Assembly: GCA_015491485.1 (NCBI GenBank)
Contig: WFVT01000249.1
Span: 1 to 33,266 of the forward strand
DNA length: 33,266 bases
Origin: Candidatus Zhuqueibacterota bacterium
Lineage (GTDB): Bacteria > Zhuqueibacterota > Zhuqueibacteria > Zhuqueibacterales > Geothermadaptataceae
Direction: 5' to 3'
The notes under the pieces were generated by a model that was given only the letters and a program-made list of their open reading frames with translations, was not told where the DNA came from and made no database searches. The translations under genes were made by a program, and so were the position numbers. Of the stretch, positions 8,323 to 16,468 are shown in pieces; the stretch's first letter is position 1, and every line of letters begins with the position of its first letter.

Positions 8323-9690
8323 ATGGCTATGGAAGAAAAAGACCTGGCAACCATCCGCGACGATATTCTGTTTTTCATTCGCGAAAAACAGGATGCCAAG
8401 CTGCTGAATATTCTGTTGAGCATGCATCCGTCCGACATCGCGGAGCTGATTCAGAGCCTGGATGATGATCAGGCGCAGCTTTATCTGTTTAATCTCCTGG
8501 ATGCGGAGCTGGCGTCGAACGTCATTCTGGAGCTGGATGACTTCACTCGCGAAAAGCTTGTGGAGCAGTTGGGCCGAAAACGGCTTACCGCCCTGGTGGA
8601 TGAGATGGATTCCGACGATGCCACCGACTTTTTGGCGGAGCTCTCCGATGAGGTCGCGGAAGAGGTTTTGAAGAGCGCCGAGGAAGAGGGAGTCCAGGAA
8701 GTCCGCCAGCTCATGAAGCACAAAGAAGACACCGCTGGCGGCTTGATGGCGCTGGAAATCGTCACCGTGCGGGATGACAGCACCGTCCGTGAGGCAATCC
8801 AGGAGATCCGCAAAAAGGCCGAGGAAGTGGAGGATGTGTACAATGTGTATGTGGTGGACAGGGACGGCAAGCTGGTCGGCTTCCTGACCTTGAAAGATTT
8901 GATTTTGCATCCGGGCGATACGCCGGTGGCGAAGATCATGCACCGCGATGTGCACGCCGTGCCGGTGACCATGGATCAGGAAGAGGTCGCCAATTTTGCC
9001 CGCCGGTACGACCTGATCGCCGTGCCGGTCGTGGATGAGCAGGGCCGGTTGCTCGGCCGCATCACCATCGACGACATCGTGGATGTGATGCAGGAAGAGG
9101 CCGAAGAAGACATCCAGCGCATGGCAGGTCTGGCTGATGATGAAGAGTTGCGCGAGACCTCGGTGATCAAAATTGCCCGCGTGCGACTGCCCTGGCTGTT
9201 CACCGGCCTCATGGGCGGCCTGATTTCCGCGACGGTGTTAAGTTTTTATCAGGCCAGCCTGGAAAAGGTGCTTTCGCTGGCGTTCTTCGTCCCGGTGATC
9301 ACCGCCATGGGCGGCAACGTGGGCATTCAGAGCTCGGCGATTGTGGTGCGCGGGCTGGCCACCGGCGAGATCGATTTCAAGGATATTTTCAAACGCCTGG
9401 TTAAAGAGCTGAAAGTGTCGTTTATGAATGGGGCCATTCTGGCGCTGACGATATTTTTGGTGGTGCGAATCGGCTGGCATGAGCAGGTGGGAATCGCACT
9501 CCTGGTGGGAGGCGCGCTGCTCACGGTCATTTTCGTTGCCAGCTTGATCGGCACCACCGTGCCGCTGATTTTGAAAAAGCTGAACATCGATCCGGCGCTG
9601 GCCACCGGACCGTTCATCACCACATCGAACGACATCGTAGGCTTGTTTATTTACCTGGCATTGGCATCCCAATTTCTGGAGAAGATCTGA
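8323..9690 (+). CDS. mgtE: Magnesium transporter MgtE
   Basis: A 455-residue MgtE-type magnesium channel/transporter of the inner membrane. It has the acidic helical N domain (HPSDIAELIQSLDDDQ; DSDDATDFLAELSDE), a pair of CBS domains (about residues 130-255), a connecting helix, and five hydrophobic segments from about 285 to the end. The family signature in the pore region is visible as AMGGNVGIQSSAI, and TSNDIVGLFIYLALA closes the protein. The N and CBS domains close the channel when cytosolic magnesium is high. I chose ATG 8323; ATG 8329 is equally possible and the TTG at 8317 directly abuts the ksgA stop. It overlaps recO by one base (TGATG). Confidence 0.95.
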   Translation: MAMEEKDLATIRDDILFFIREKQDAKLLNILLSMHPSDIAELIQSLDDDQAQLYLFNLLDAELASNVILELDDFTREKLVEQLGRKRLTALVDEMDSDDATDFLAELSDEVAEEVLKSAEEEGVQEVRQLMKHKEDTAGGLMALEIVTVRDDSTVREAIQEIRKKAEEVEDVYNVYVVDRDGKLVGFLTLKDLILHPGDTPVAKIMHRDVHAVPVTMDQEEVANFARRYDLIAVPVVDEQGRLLGRITIDDIVDVMQEEAEEDIQRMAGLADDEELRETSVIKIARVRLPWLFTGLMGGLISATVLSFYQASLEKVLSLAFFVPVITAMGGNVGIQSSAIVVRGLATGEIDFKDIFKRLVKELKVSFMNGAILALTIFLVVRIGWHEQVGIALLVGGALLTVIFVASLIGTTVPLILKKLNIDPALATGPFITTSNDIVGLFIYLALASQFLEKI

Positions 9691-10472
9691 TGCCCATCCG
9701 GCGGACGGAAGCCATCATTTTGAAAAGCATGAAAATGGGGGAAACCAGCAATTTACTCACGCTTTATAGCCGGGATTTCGGATTGCTGAAATTGATCGCC
9801 AAAGGTGCGCGTCAATCCCGAAGCCGGTATGGCGGCTTGTTGCAACCGTTGTACGTGATCGAGGCGATTTATTATCACAAAGAAACTCGGGATTTGCAAC
9901 TTTTGAGTCAGGCTTCATTGATATGGGCGCCGCGGCGGGTGCAATTGGATATCGAAAAATTGGGGTTATGCCTGGCGTGCTGTGAAATGGTTCTGCGGCT
10001 GGAGGGAGAGGGCCACGGCAATCCGGCGGCATACGGGCTTTTGCGGGCTACTCTGGAGACGTTTGAGCGGGCGGAATCGAACATCCGGTCGCTCTTTCTG
10101 GCATTTCAGGTTCGGCTGCTGGAGCTTTTGGGATTTTCCCCGGGGATGGATCACTGTTTTCACTGCCAGGAGCGCACCATCCGTGAAGGCCGGTATGATT
10201 TCGTCAACGGGCGGATTTACTGCCGGAATTGTATGTCGATGGCATTACAAGGGCGGACGGTGACGCAGGATATGATCGATGCCTATCGCGATCTGGCGCG
10301 TCTGCCGCTGGCCTCGGTGATCACAAAAGCCTTTCCCAAAGGCGCGATCGCCGGAGTTTACCACTTTCTGCATGATTTCTTTCGTTACCATCTCGAAGAA
10401 GTGCGGCAATTGAACGCCATCGATGTGCTGAAGCAGTTGAAATCCATGCAGGGAGCGTTTTCGCAGGCTTAA
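9690..10472 (+). CDS. recO: DNA repair protein RecO
   Basis: A 260-residue RecO, which anneals single strands and helps load RecA onto SSB-coated DNA with RecF and RecR. The N-terminal OB-fold shows the usual opening (TEAIILKSMKMGETSNLLTL) and the KGARQSRSRYGGLLQPL stretch. A four-cysteine zinc module (C156, C159, C178, C181) follows a helical segment. The length is typical. The start codon overlaps the mgtE stop. No clear terminator follows, and a gap of more than 450 bases separates it from glyS. Confidence 0.93.
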   Translation: MPIRRTEAIILKSMKMGETSNLLTLYSRDFGLLKLIAKGARQSRSRYGGLLQPLYVIEAIYYHKETRDLQLLSQASLIWAPRRVQLDIEKLGLCLACCEMVLRLEGEGHGNPAAYGLLRATLETFERAESNIRSLFLAFQVRLLELLGFSPGMDHCFHCQERTIREGRYDFVNGRIYCRNCMSMALQGRTVTQDMIDAYRDLARLPLASVITKAFPKGAIAGVYHFLHDFFRYHLEEVRQLNAIDVLKQLKSMQGAFSQA

Positions 10473-10638
10473 AACCGGTTGAATGATACCGGAGGCAACC
10501 CGGCCGGGCGTGCTCTGGCATCGGCTTCTATTCCTTTTTATCCAAGGTAATTGTTTGTTGATGTGCGGCATTAAGTGGTAGGAAAAGCGCGTAGATTGCT
10601 TGCAGGAATGCTCCTCTTTGCTGCTCGCTAAAAGCGGT

Positions 10639-10691
10639 TGCTATGTCGCGGAGTTTACCTCGTACTGGATGCGGAGCTCCTCGCCATAGCA
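10639..10691. repeat. Imperfect inverted repeat with 15-base arms
   Basis: The arms TGCTATGTCGCGGAG (10639-10653) and CTCCTCGCCATAGCA (10677-10691) pair at 13 of 15 positions around a 23-base loop. No T-tract follows, so it is not a typical terminator. It may be a small palindromic repeat element or a structured leader; which one is unknown. Confidence 0.5.
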
Positions 10692-10814
10692 GGTCCGACC
10701 TGATCTTTTGGCTGAGCTCTTGGGTTGAACCCTTTCAGGATTCAGCGGCAGGTTCAAATGTGCCTAACATTGGAGTGAAAAATAGGGGACATTCATATAT
10801 TCCCCGATAAACCA

Positions 10815-10844
10815 TTGGCAAACGCCATATAGATTGATTAAATT
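10815..10844 (+). promoter_or_regulatory. Candidate sigma70 promoter for glyS
   Basis: TTGGCA (10815-10820) and TAAATT (10839-10844) are 18 bases apart, giving a leader of roughly 90 bases before glyS. This is a match by eye in AT-rich DNA. Confidence 0.35.
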
Positions 10845-10939
10845 AGGCCAATTTTTTAGAGATGATTGGGAGTGGCACCATTTTCGTGTCATCGACTTCG
10901 AATTGAATAATGCAACATAGAAAAAGCAGGAGCGAAATG

Positions 10940-12256
10940 ATGTCCGAGCAAAATTTGATGGAAAAACTGGTATCCCTGTGCAAACGCCGTGGTTTCATTT
11001 TTCAATCGAGCGAGATTTACGGCGGCATCAATTCGTGCTATGATTACGGGCCGCTGGGCGTGGAATTGAAGCGCAACATCAAAGAAGCCTGGTGGAACGC
11101 GATGGTCACTTCCCGCGATGATATCGAGGGGCTGGATGCCGCGATCCTCATGCATCCGAGGGTGTGGGAAGCTTCCGGGCACGTTGAAGGTTTTACCGAT
11201 CCTCTGGTGGATTGCAAGAAGTGCAAGCGCCGTTTCCGTGCCGATCACATCGAGGGCGACCGCTGCCCGGTATGCGGCGGCGAGCTCACCGAGGTGCGCA
11301 AGTTCAATCTCATGTTCAAAACTTACATGGGGCCTGTGGAAGAGGAAGCGGCGATCGTCTATCTGCGTCCGGAAACCGCCCAGGGAATTTACGTGAATTT
11401 TTTGAATGTGCAGATGGCCTCCCGGCAGAAGATTCCGTTCGGCATTGCGCAAATCGGCAAGGCCTTCCGCAATGAGATCACGCCGGGCAATTTCATTTTC
11501 CGCACGCGCGAATTCGAGCAGATGGAAATGCAATTTTTTGTGAAGCCCGGCACCGATGCGGAGTGGTTCGAATACTGGAAAGATCAGCGGCTGGCCTGGT
11601 ACGATCAAATCGGCATCCGACGCTCCAAACTGCGGCTGCATCAGCACACTCCCGATGAGCTGGCGCATTACGCGAGCGCTGCTTACGACATCGAATACGA
11701 GTTTCCGTTCGGCTGGCAGGAGCTGGAAGGCATTCACAACCGCACCGATTTCGACCTCAAGCGGCACATGGAATACAGCGGCAAGGACATGCGCTATTTC
11801 GATCAGGAAGAAGGCCAGAAATACATCCCGTACATCATCGAGACCTCGGCCGGCTGCGACCGCACGCTGCTGACCGTGCTGGTGGATGCCTACGAAGAAG
11901 AGCAGCTGGAAAAAGATACGCGCGTGGTGCTGCACCTGTCGCCGCGGCTGGCGCCCATCAAAGCCGGCATTTTCCCGCTGGTCAAACGGGACGGCATGCC
12001 GGAACTGGCGCAAAAAATCAAAGACCGGTTGCAGGGCAAATATCGCGTGTTTTACGATGAGTCCGGCGCCATCGGCCGGCGCTACCGCCGCATGGACGAA
12101 GCCGGAACCCCGTTCGGCATCACCGTGGATTCGCAATCGCTGGAAGACGAAACTGTCACCATTCGCGAACGCGATTCCATGCAGCAAACGCGGGTGCACA
12201 TTTCCAAAATCGAGGAATTCATGGAAGACAAGATGCGGACCTGGCGGAGAGAGTAA
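10940..12256 (+). CDS. glyS: Glycyl-tRNA synthetase, alpha2 (homodimeric) type
   Basis: A 438-residue class II synthetase of the single-chain alpha2 type found in many bacteria, archaea and eukaryotes, as opposed to the alpha2beta2 GlyQ/GlyS form. The landmarks are [20 protein letters not shown] at the N-terminus, a four-cysteine insert (CKKC and CPVC), [12 protein letters not shown], motif 2 ([20 protein letters not shown]), motif 3 around [12 protein letters not shown], and a C-terminal anticodon-binding domain. AGGAG at 10928-10932 fits ATG 10940 (7-base spacer) or the adjacent ATG 10937; the open frame extends to ATG 10910, which has no such site. It stands alone, with its own probable promoter and a strong terminator after it. 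Confidence 0.95.
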   Translation: MSEQNLMEKLVSLCKRRGFIFQSSEIYGGINSCYDYGPLGVELKRNIKEAWWNAMVTSRDDIEGLDAAILMHPRVWEASGHVEGFTDPLVDCKKCKRRFRADHIEGDRCPVCGGELTEVRKFNLMFKTYMGPVEEEAAIVYLRPETAQGIYVNFLNVQMASRQKIPFGIAQIGKAFRNEITPGNFIFRTREFEQMEMQFFVKPGTDAEWFEYWKDQRLAWYDQIGIRRSKLRLHQHTPDELAHYASAAYDIEYEFPFGWQELEGIHNRTDFDLKRHMEYSGKDMRYFDQEEGQKYIPYIIETSAGCDRTLLTVLVDAYEEEQLEKDTRVVLHLSPRLAPIKAGIFPLVKRDGMPELAQKIKDRLQGKYRVFYDESGAIGRRYRRMDEAGTPFGITVDSQSLEDETVTIRERDSMQQTRVHISKIEEFMEDKMRTWRRE

Positions 12257-12266
12257 AAATGAAATA

Positions 12267-12299
12267 AAAAAGCGGCGCCTGATGAGGGCGTCGCTTTTT
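12267..12299. terminator. Bidirectional intrinsic terminator between convergent genes
   Basis: The stem starts AAAAAGCGGCGCC at 12267 and pairs with GGCGTCGCTTTTT ending at 12299, leaving a loop of about seven bases and one G-U pair. The A-run on one side and T-run on the other allow it to end both glyS (plus) and the outer-membrane protein gene (minus). Confidence 0.85.
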
Positions 12300-12318
12300 G
12301 TTTGCATGCATCACACGC

Positions 12319-13563
12319 TCAGTTGTTCTTCTTGGTGACCTTTTCCTTTTCCTCTTTCGGCTCTTTCTCGGTCACTTTTTCGGGCTCCAGAGGCTTGCCG
12401 TATTGCAGGATCTGGCGCAATCGTGCCAACATTTCTTCCATCTTTTTGCGATCTTCCCGGATCTTGCGCAACTCTTCTTCAGCAATTTCCGTCTCGCGCC
12501 GCTCGCGCACAAGCTGTTCCTGAAGTGTCATTTTTCTGGCTGCTTCATCCACCTCCAGCTCACGGTCTTTGCTGGTGAACAGCGGCCTGTCAACTTCTTT
12601 GGGCTCAGATTTGTTCAGGTAGATGCGGGTACCCACACGCAAGCGCCAGCCGGGATAATTGGGCATATCCGGATGAATCTGCGGCAGCGTGGTTCCGTCT
12701 TGAATATACTGGGTTTTGTCATAGTCCTGGGTCAGCCGGATATCGAGGCCGGCGGACATGGAGAGCCGGTTGGAGATGCGCAGAATGACCGACGGCGTCA
12801 TGTAAATGTAATCTTCGCGGCTGTAAGCGGTCACCGGCGGCCGCACGATGAAAGAGCGTCCGAAAAACTCCAATCCGAAATCGAATTGACTGGCTGGAAT
12901 GACCATACCAAGCCCCCACACCCAGGATCGCGAGAGATCGAGCGCGGAGATGCGATCGTTGGGAGCGCCGGTCAGGAATTTCCCCACATCGTTATGGTTC
13001 CAAAATCCCAAATTCAGATGGAAATTCACTCCGGCTTCAGGAATTAGAAGATCGGTCGAATAGGATAGCAGGCCGGTAACGCCAAACTCAAATCGGCCTG
13101 AGCTGTAGGGCTCCAGTGGAATATTGTACGATTTGCCGAGAGGGATGCGCCCTTCGATCAGCACGCCCATGCGAAACCGGCTTTGAATTTTACCGTAATT
13201 GCCCAGCTTCACACGGAGATTCAGATCGGAAGGGGCGTCATAACCATTGCCGCCGCGGTGGGTATCTTGATAAATGAGCTGATTAAATCCGAGTTCCAGA
13301 TGATCGCTGGTGGCAACGTAAAGGCCGAGCGCACCCTGTACATCCCAGAAGGTGATGGATTGCGTGCCCTGAGTTGGCGATTTTACCAGCACGGTTTTAT
13401 AGAATGACGTGGTGGAAGCATGCATTGTAACCGCCCCTTTGGATAGCGTCCATGCTGTGTGTAAATGCTGCAACCCACGACCACCGGGAAAATAGAGCCC
13501 CTGCGCGGCGATCGCGCCGGCCCAAAACCACGCTGAAAGAAACAGATAAAATACCTTTTTCAT
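12319..13563 (-). CDS. Predicted outer-membrane beta-barrel protein with C-terminal coiled coil
   Basis: A 414-residue protein I cannot assign to a named family. It opens with a signal peptide (MKKVFYLFLSAWFWAGAIAAQG). The next 290 residues show alternating hydrophobic/aromatic strands with Gly and Asn turns (for example LGLYVATSDHLELGFNQLIY, FRMGVLIEGRIPLGKSYN, LRVGTRIYLNK), the pattern of a transmembrane beta-barrel. The last 100 residues change sharply to a charged Glu/Lys/Arg helix (about 325-390) and a KEPKEEKEKVTKKNN tail. It may be an outer-membrane porin-like or structural protein with a periplasmic tail; the function is unknown. ATG 13563 is chosen because GGGA lies about 9 bases upstream and the signal peptide begins there; ATG 13572 is the alternative. 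Confidence 0.75.
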   Translation of the reverse strand: MKKVFYLFLSAWFWAGAIAAQGLYFPGGRGLQHLHTAWTLSKGAVTMHASTTSFYKTVLVKSPTQGTQSITFWDVQGALGLYVATSDHLELGFNQLIYQDTHRGGNGYDAPSDLNLRVKLGNYGKIQSRFRMGVLIEGRIPLGKSYNIPLEPYSSGRFEFGVTGLLSYSTDLLIPEAGVNFHLNLGFWNHNDVGKFLTGAPNDRISALDLSRSWVWGLGMVIPASQFDFGLEFFGRSFIVRPPVTAYSREDYIYMTPSVILRISNRLSMSAGLDIRLTQDYDKTQYIQDGTTLPQIHPDMPNYPGWRLRVGTRIYLNKSEPKEVDRPLFTSKDRELEVDEAARKMTLQEQLVRERRETEIAEEELRKIREDRKKMEEMLARLRQILQYGKPLEPEKVTEKEPKEEKEKVTKKNN

Positions 13564-13688
13564 GATCGTCATCCCGTTATTAAATGACTTTGAATTCTTT
13601 CATCCCTGATAGAAATCGAAAATGAATATGCAAAGGTTGTTCCACGATTCAATCAACAAAGGAATCCTGTTTTTCAAGAAGTTACCCA

Positions 13689-13843
13689 ATCACAAAACTG
13701 TCATGTATATGACAAGCGTCTGAATTTGATACACTTACGACGGATGTGATACAAAACCGTATAAACGCCCGGGGTATTTTTTCTACTGTATTGGATAATA
13801 CAAGCAGTCCAATAATTTTGAGGAAAGCAGATCACAAAACTGT
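13689..13843 (+). repeat. Three dispersed copies of an ATCACAAAACTGT-like motif
   Basis: Copies lie at 13689-13701 and 13831-13843 (identical over 13 bases) and at 13749-13760 (ATACAAAACCGT, a diverged copy). All point the same way, with start-to-start distances of 60 and 82 bases. They could be regulator binding sites for the divergent pair of genes. Confidence 0.4.
13699..13714. promoter_or_regulatory. Palindromic operator-like site TGTCAT-N4-ATGACA
   Basis: A perfect dyad with six-base arms and a four-base centre. Its size and symmetry suit a dimeric regulator, such as a Crp/Fnr-type protein. It lies about 165 bases upstream of the GH57 promoter and 135 bases upstream of the divergent gene. 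It partly overlaps the first of three direct repeats. Binding by any protein is inference. Confidence 0.35.
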
Positions 13844-13856
13844 AAATATAAAGAGC

Positions 13857-13885
13857 TTGCGAATTTATCAAAAAGTTTGTACAAT
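13857..13885 (+). promoter_or_regulatory. Sigma70-type promoter giving a leaderless GH57 transcript
   Basis: TTGCGA (13857-13862) and TACAAT (13880-13885) are separated by 17 bases. The expected transcript start, six to eight bases after the second box, falls on or next to the ATG at 13892. No ribosome binding site lies before that ATG, in agreement with a leaderless message. Confidence 0.55.
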
Positions 13886-13891
13886 TTTGCC

Positions 13892-16468
13892 ATGAAAAAA
13901 TACCTGACAGTGCACGGCCATTTCTATCAGCCACCGCGTGAAAATCCGTGGACGGAGGCGATTGAATACCAGCCCAGTGCGCATCCCTACCACGACTGGA
14001 ACGAGCGTATCACCCATGAGTGTTACTCCCCCAACGCCTTCTCCCGTATTTTGGACGCGGGGAACCGCATTGTCGATATTGTCAATAATTATCAATCCAT
14101 CAACTTCAATTTCGGCCCGACGCTGATGAGCTGGCTGGAGCGCCATGCTTCGGAGGTGTATCAGCGCATTTTACAGGCCGATCAGGAAAGCCTGAACCGG
14201 TTCAATGGCCATGGCTCGGCGATCGCCCAGTGCTACAACCACATCATCATGCCGCTGGCCAATGAACGGGATCAGCACACGCAAATCCGCTGGGGCGTGG
14301 CCGATTTCCGCTATCGCTTCAAACGCGATCCCGAATCGATCTGGCTGCCGGAAACGGCCATCAATCAGACGACCCTGAATATCCTGACCGAATATCCGTT
14401 CATCAAATACATCATCCTGTCGCCGTACCAGGCGCAGCGGGTGCGGCCGCTGGCGGATTCCAATGCCGCCTGGCAAAACGTGGAAGTCGGGGATATCGAT
14501 CCGCGCCAGCCGTACCGGTGCTACGCCCGGGATGCCAACGGCAATCCCATTAAAGAACGGTATATCGATATCTTCTTTTATCATGGTGAGTTGTCCCGCG
14601 GGATCAGCTTTGAGCATTTGTTGCAGAACGCCAGCCATTTGGCCGAACGCATCGAGCATGCATACGGCCGTGGGGATGGCGACAAGCTGATCTCCGTAGC
14701 CACCGATGGGGAGACTTACGGCCATCATCAAAAATACGGCGATATGGGGCTGGCGTATTTGTTGCACGTGGAAGCGCAATTGCGCCACATTATCCCGATT
14801 ACTTACGGCGCGTATCTGGCTGACCATCCGCCAACCCATGAAGTGGAGTTGAAGCCCGGTCCCAACGGCGAGGGGACGGCATGGAGCTGTGCCCACGGCG
14901 TCGGACGCTGGTACCGTGACTGCGGATGCAAAACCGGCGGAGAGTATAGCTGGAATCAGGCCTGGCGCACGCCACTGCGCGAGGGATTGAACTGGCTGCG
15001 AGACCGTTTTGCGGAAATTGCCGAGGAGGCGGGTGCGAATCTTTTTCACGATGTCTGGGAAGCGCGTAACGGCTACATTCAGGTCATTCTCGACCGCTCA
15101 GATCAGTCGCGCAACCGGTTTCTCGAAACCTATGCCCGGAGCGGGCTGTCAAAGCGCGAAATACAGCAAGCATTGAAAGTGATGGAAATGCAGCGCCAGA
15201 GCCAGCTCATGTTCACCAGTTGCGGCTGGTTTTTCACTGAAATTTCCGGTATCGAAACGGTGCAGATTTTGAAATATGCGGCGCGCGGCATTCAGCTTGC
15301 CGAGAGTCTGGTTCCGGGGGTGAATTTAGAAGATCGGTTTCTGAGCTATTTGCGAGAAGCAAAAAGCAATATTCCGGAACACAAAGACGGAGAGTGGATT
15401 TACAATCACTTTGTCAAACCATCGGTGGTGGATTTCGACAGAGTGGTCAACCACTATGCTATGTGTTCGATGTTCAATACCTTCAGCCATGTCGAGCAGG
15501 ATAACGAACAGAAAAAAATTTTCATTTATTTTGTCAATGAGTCCGATCAAAGTGTGCATCAATCCGAGGACGTTCAGTGCATTGTCGGCAAGGTCAATAT
15601 TAAATCGGAAATTACCCTGGAGGAGGAAGCCTTTGCGTTTGCGCTATTCAACCAGCGGCATGGCGAGAAACTCCACTGTCACGTACGCAAGTTGACGGAT
15701 ACGTTTTGGGATTATGATCAGGCGAAAAAACGGTTGCAAGCCCTGCTGCAAAGCCGGGACGGCGAGGATTTGAAAGAAGAAGCGCAACGCATTTGGGGCG
15801 GCAACATATTTTCTCTGGCAGACATGTTTTACGATGAGCGCCGGCGTGTGGCGGAAACCCTGATCGAGTCGGAGCTGCAAGACTTGAGTCAGGCATACAA
15901 AGCCATGTATGAGAAATATGTGGGGTTGAATATGACCATCGCCCGCCTGGACGTGCCGCTGCCCGAAGCCATCACGATCCCCGCAAAAATCACTCTGGGC
16001 AATATCCTGTACGAAGAACTTTCCCGGCTGGAATCGGTGGTGGATTTAAATGCCTACCGCAAAGCCATGGACGCGGCACGGGCGGCTCAACGCCTGCATA
16101 TTTCCCTCAACGGCGATGGCGCGGTTAATTTGTTCCTCAACCACTTTGAAAAATATTTGCTGCGGCTTTATTTGAATTTCAATAAAGAAAACGCCCGCCG
16201 CGTGGTAACGTTGATCGAGCTGGCCGACCATTTGAAATTGCAGTTGCCGCAATCCCGGATTCAAAATCAACTTTTTAAAATTTTAAAATTACGGGTGCTG
16301 CCGGCGATTGAAAAGATTGTGAAAGAAACAGCCGATAAGAACCTATATGATGTCGTAAACGATACCCTTCGAATGGCCTATCGTTTCAATTTCAATATCA
16401 AAATCTATAAAGACCGATTACGGCCCTTTGAAGAGAAGATCAGTCAAGATCCAAATTATTGGCCATAA
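13892..16468 (+). CDS. GH57-like glycoside hydrolase with DUF3536 domain
   Basis: An 858-residue cytoplasmic protein (no signal peptide). Residues 1-300 form a GH57-type catalytic barrel: HGHFYQPPRENPW at the N-terminus, WLPE at 151-154 with E154 in the place of the GH57 nucleophile, and ATDGETYGHH with D272 in the place of the acid/base. The rest matches the DUF3536 architecture, a long mainly helical region. GH57 enzymes act on alpha-glucans such as glycogen or starch; the exact substrate of DUF3536 members is not known to me. Start: the in-frame TTG at 13877 lies just upstream of the promoter -10 box, so ATG 13892 is the only sensible choice. The stop abuts the start of glycerate kinase (TAA then ATG), so the two are probably coupled. 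Confidence 0.9.
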   Translation: MKKYLTVHGHFYQPPRENPWTEAIEYQPSAHPYHDWNERITHECYSPNAFSRILDAGNRIVDIVNNYQSINFNFGPTLMSWLERHASEVYQRILQADQESLNRFNGHGSAIAQCYNHIIMPLANERDQHTQIRWGVADFRYRFKRDPESIWLPETAINQTTLNILTEYPFIKYIILSPYQAQRVRPLADSNAAWQNVEVGDIDPRQPYRCYARDANGNPIKERYIDIFFYHGELSRGISFEHLLQNASHLAERIEHAYGRGDGDKLISVATDGETYGHHQKYGDMGLAYLLHVEAQLRHIIPITYGAYLADHPPTHEVELKPGPNGEGTAWSCAHGVGRWYRDCGCKTGGEYSWNQAWRTPLREGLNWLRDRFAEIAEEAGANLFHDVWEARNGYIQVILDRSDQSRNRFLETYARSGLSKREIQQALKVMEMQRQSQLMFTSCGWFFTEISGIETVQILKYAARGIQLAESLVPGVNLEDRFLSYLREAKSNIPEHKDGEWIYNHFVKPSVVDFDRVVNHYAMCSMFNTFSHVEQDNEQKKIFIYFVNESDQSVHQSEDVQCIVGKVNIKSEITLEEEAFAFALFNQRHGEKLHCHVRKLTDTFWDYDQAKKRLQALLQSRDGEDLKEEAQRIWGGNIFSLADMFYDERRRVAETLIESELQDLSQAYKAMYEKYVGLNMTIARLDVPLPEAITIPAKITLGNILYEELSRLESVVDLNAYRKAMDAARAAQRLHISLNGDGAVNLFLNHFEKYLLRLYLNFNKENARRVVTLIELADHLKLQLPQSRIQNQLFKILKLRVLPAIEKIVKETADKNLYDVVNDTLRMAYRFNFNIKIYKDRLRPFEEKISQDPNYWP

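Larger units (their letters stand above)
10473..10939. other. Long intergenic region upstream of glyS
   Basis: I see no convincing gene in this 467-base stretch. It contains an imperfect inverted repeat (10639-10691), a short GGGGA/TCCCC hairpin around 10784-10804, and a candidate glyS promoter at 10815-10844. The base composition shifts from mixed to AT-rich after about 10760. Confidence 0.5.
13564..13891. other. Divergent intergenic region with repeats, a palindrome and a promoter
   Basis: This 328-base AT-rich region separates the outer-membrane protein gene from the GH57 gene. It contains three similar direct repeats (13689-13701, 13749-13760, 13831-13843), a perfect 6+6 palindrome (13699-13714) and the GH57 promoter (13857-13885). 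It probably holds the control region for one or both genes. Confidence 0.55.

Noticed and set aside
10861-10893. A GTGGCACC sequence in the glyS leader resembling a T-box motif, with flanking GATGA/TCATC pairing
   Set aside because: The rest of a T-box is missing: no matching stem I with a specifier loop, the bases after ACC do not form the second helix, and no terminator stands before glyS.
10889-12307. A 472-codon minus-strand frame opposite glyS
   Set aside because: A shadow frame; it also covers the terminator and glyS carries all class II synthetase motifs on the plus strand.
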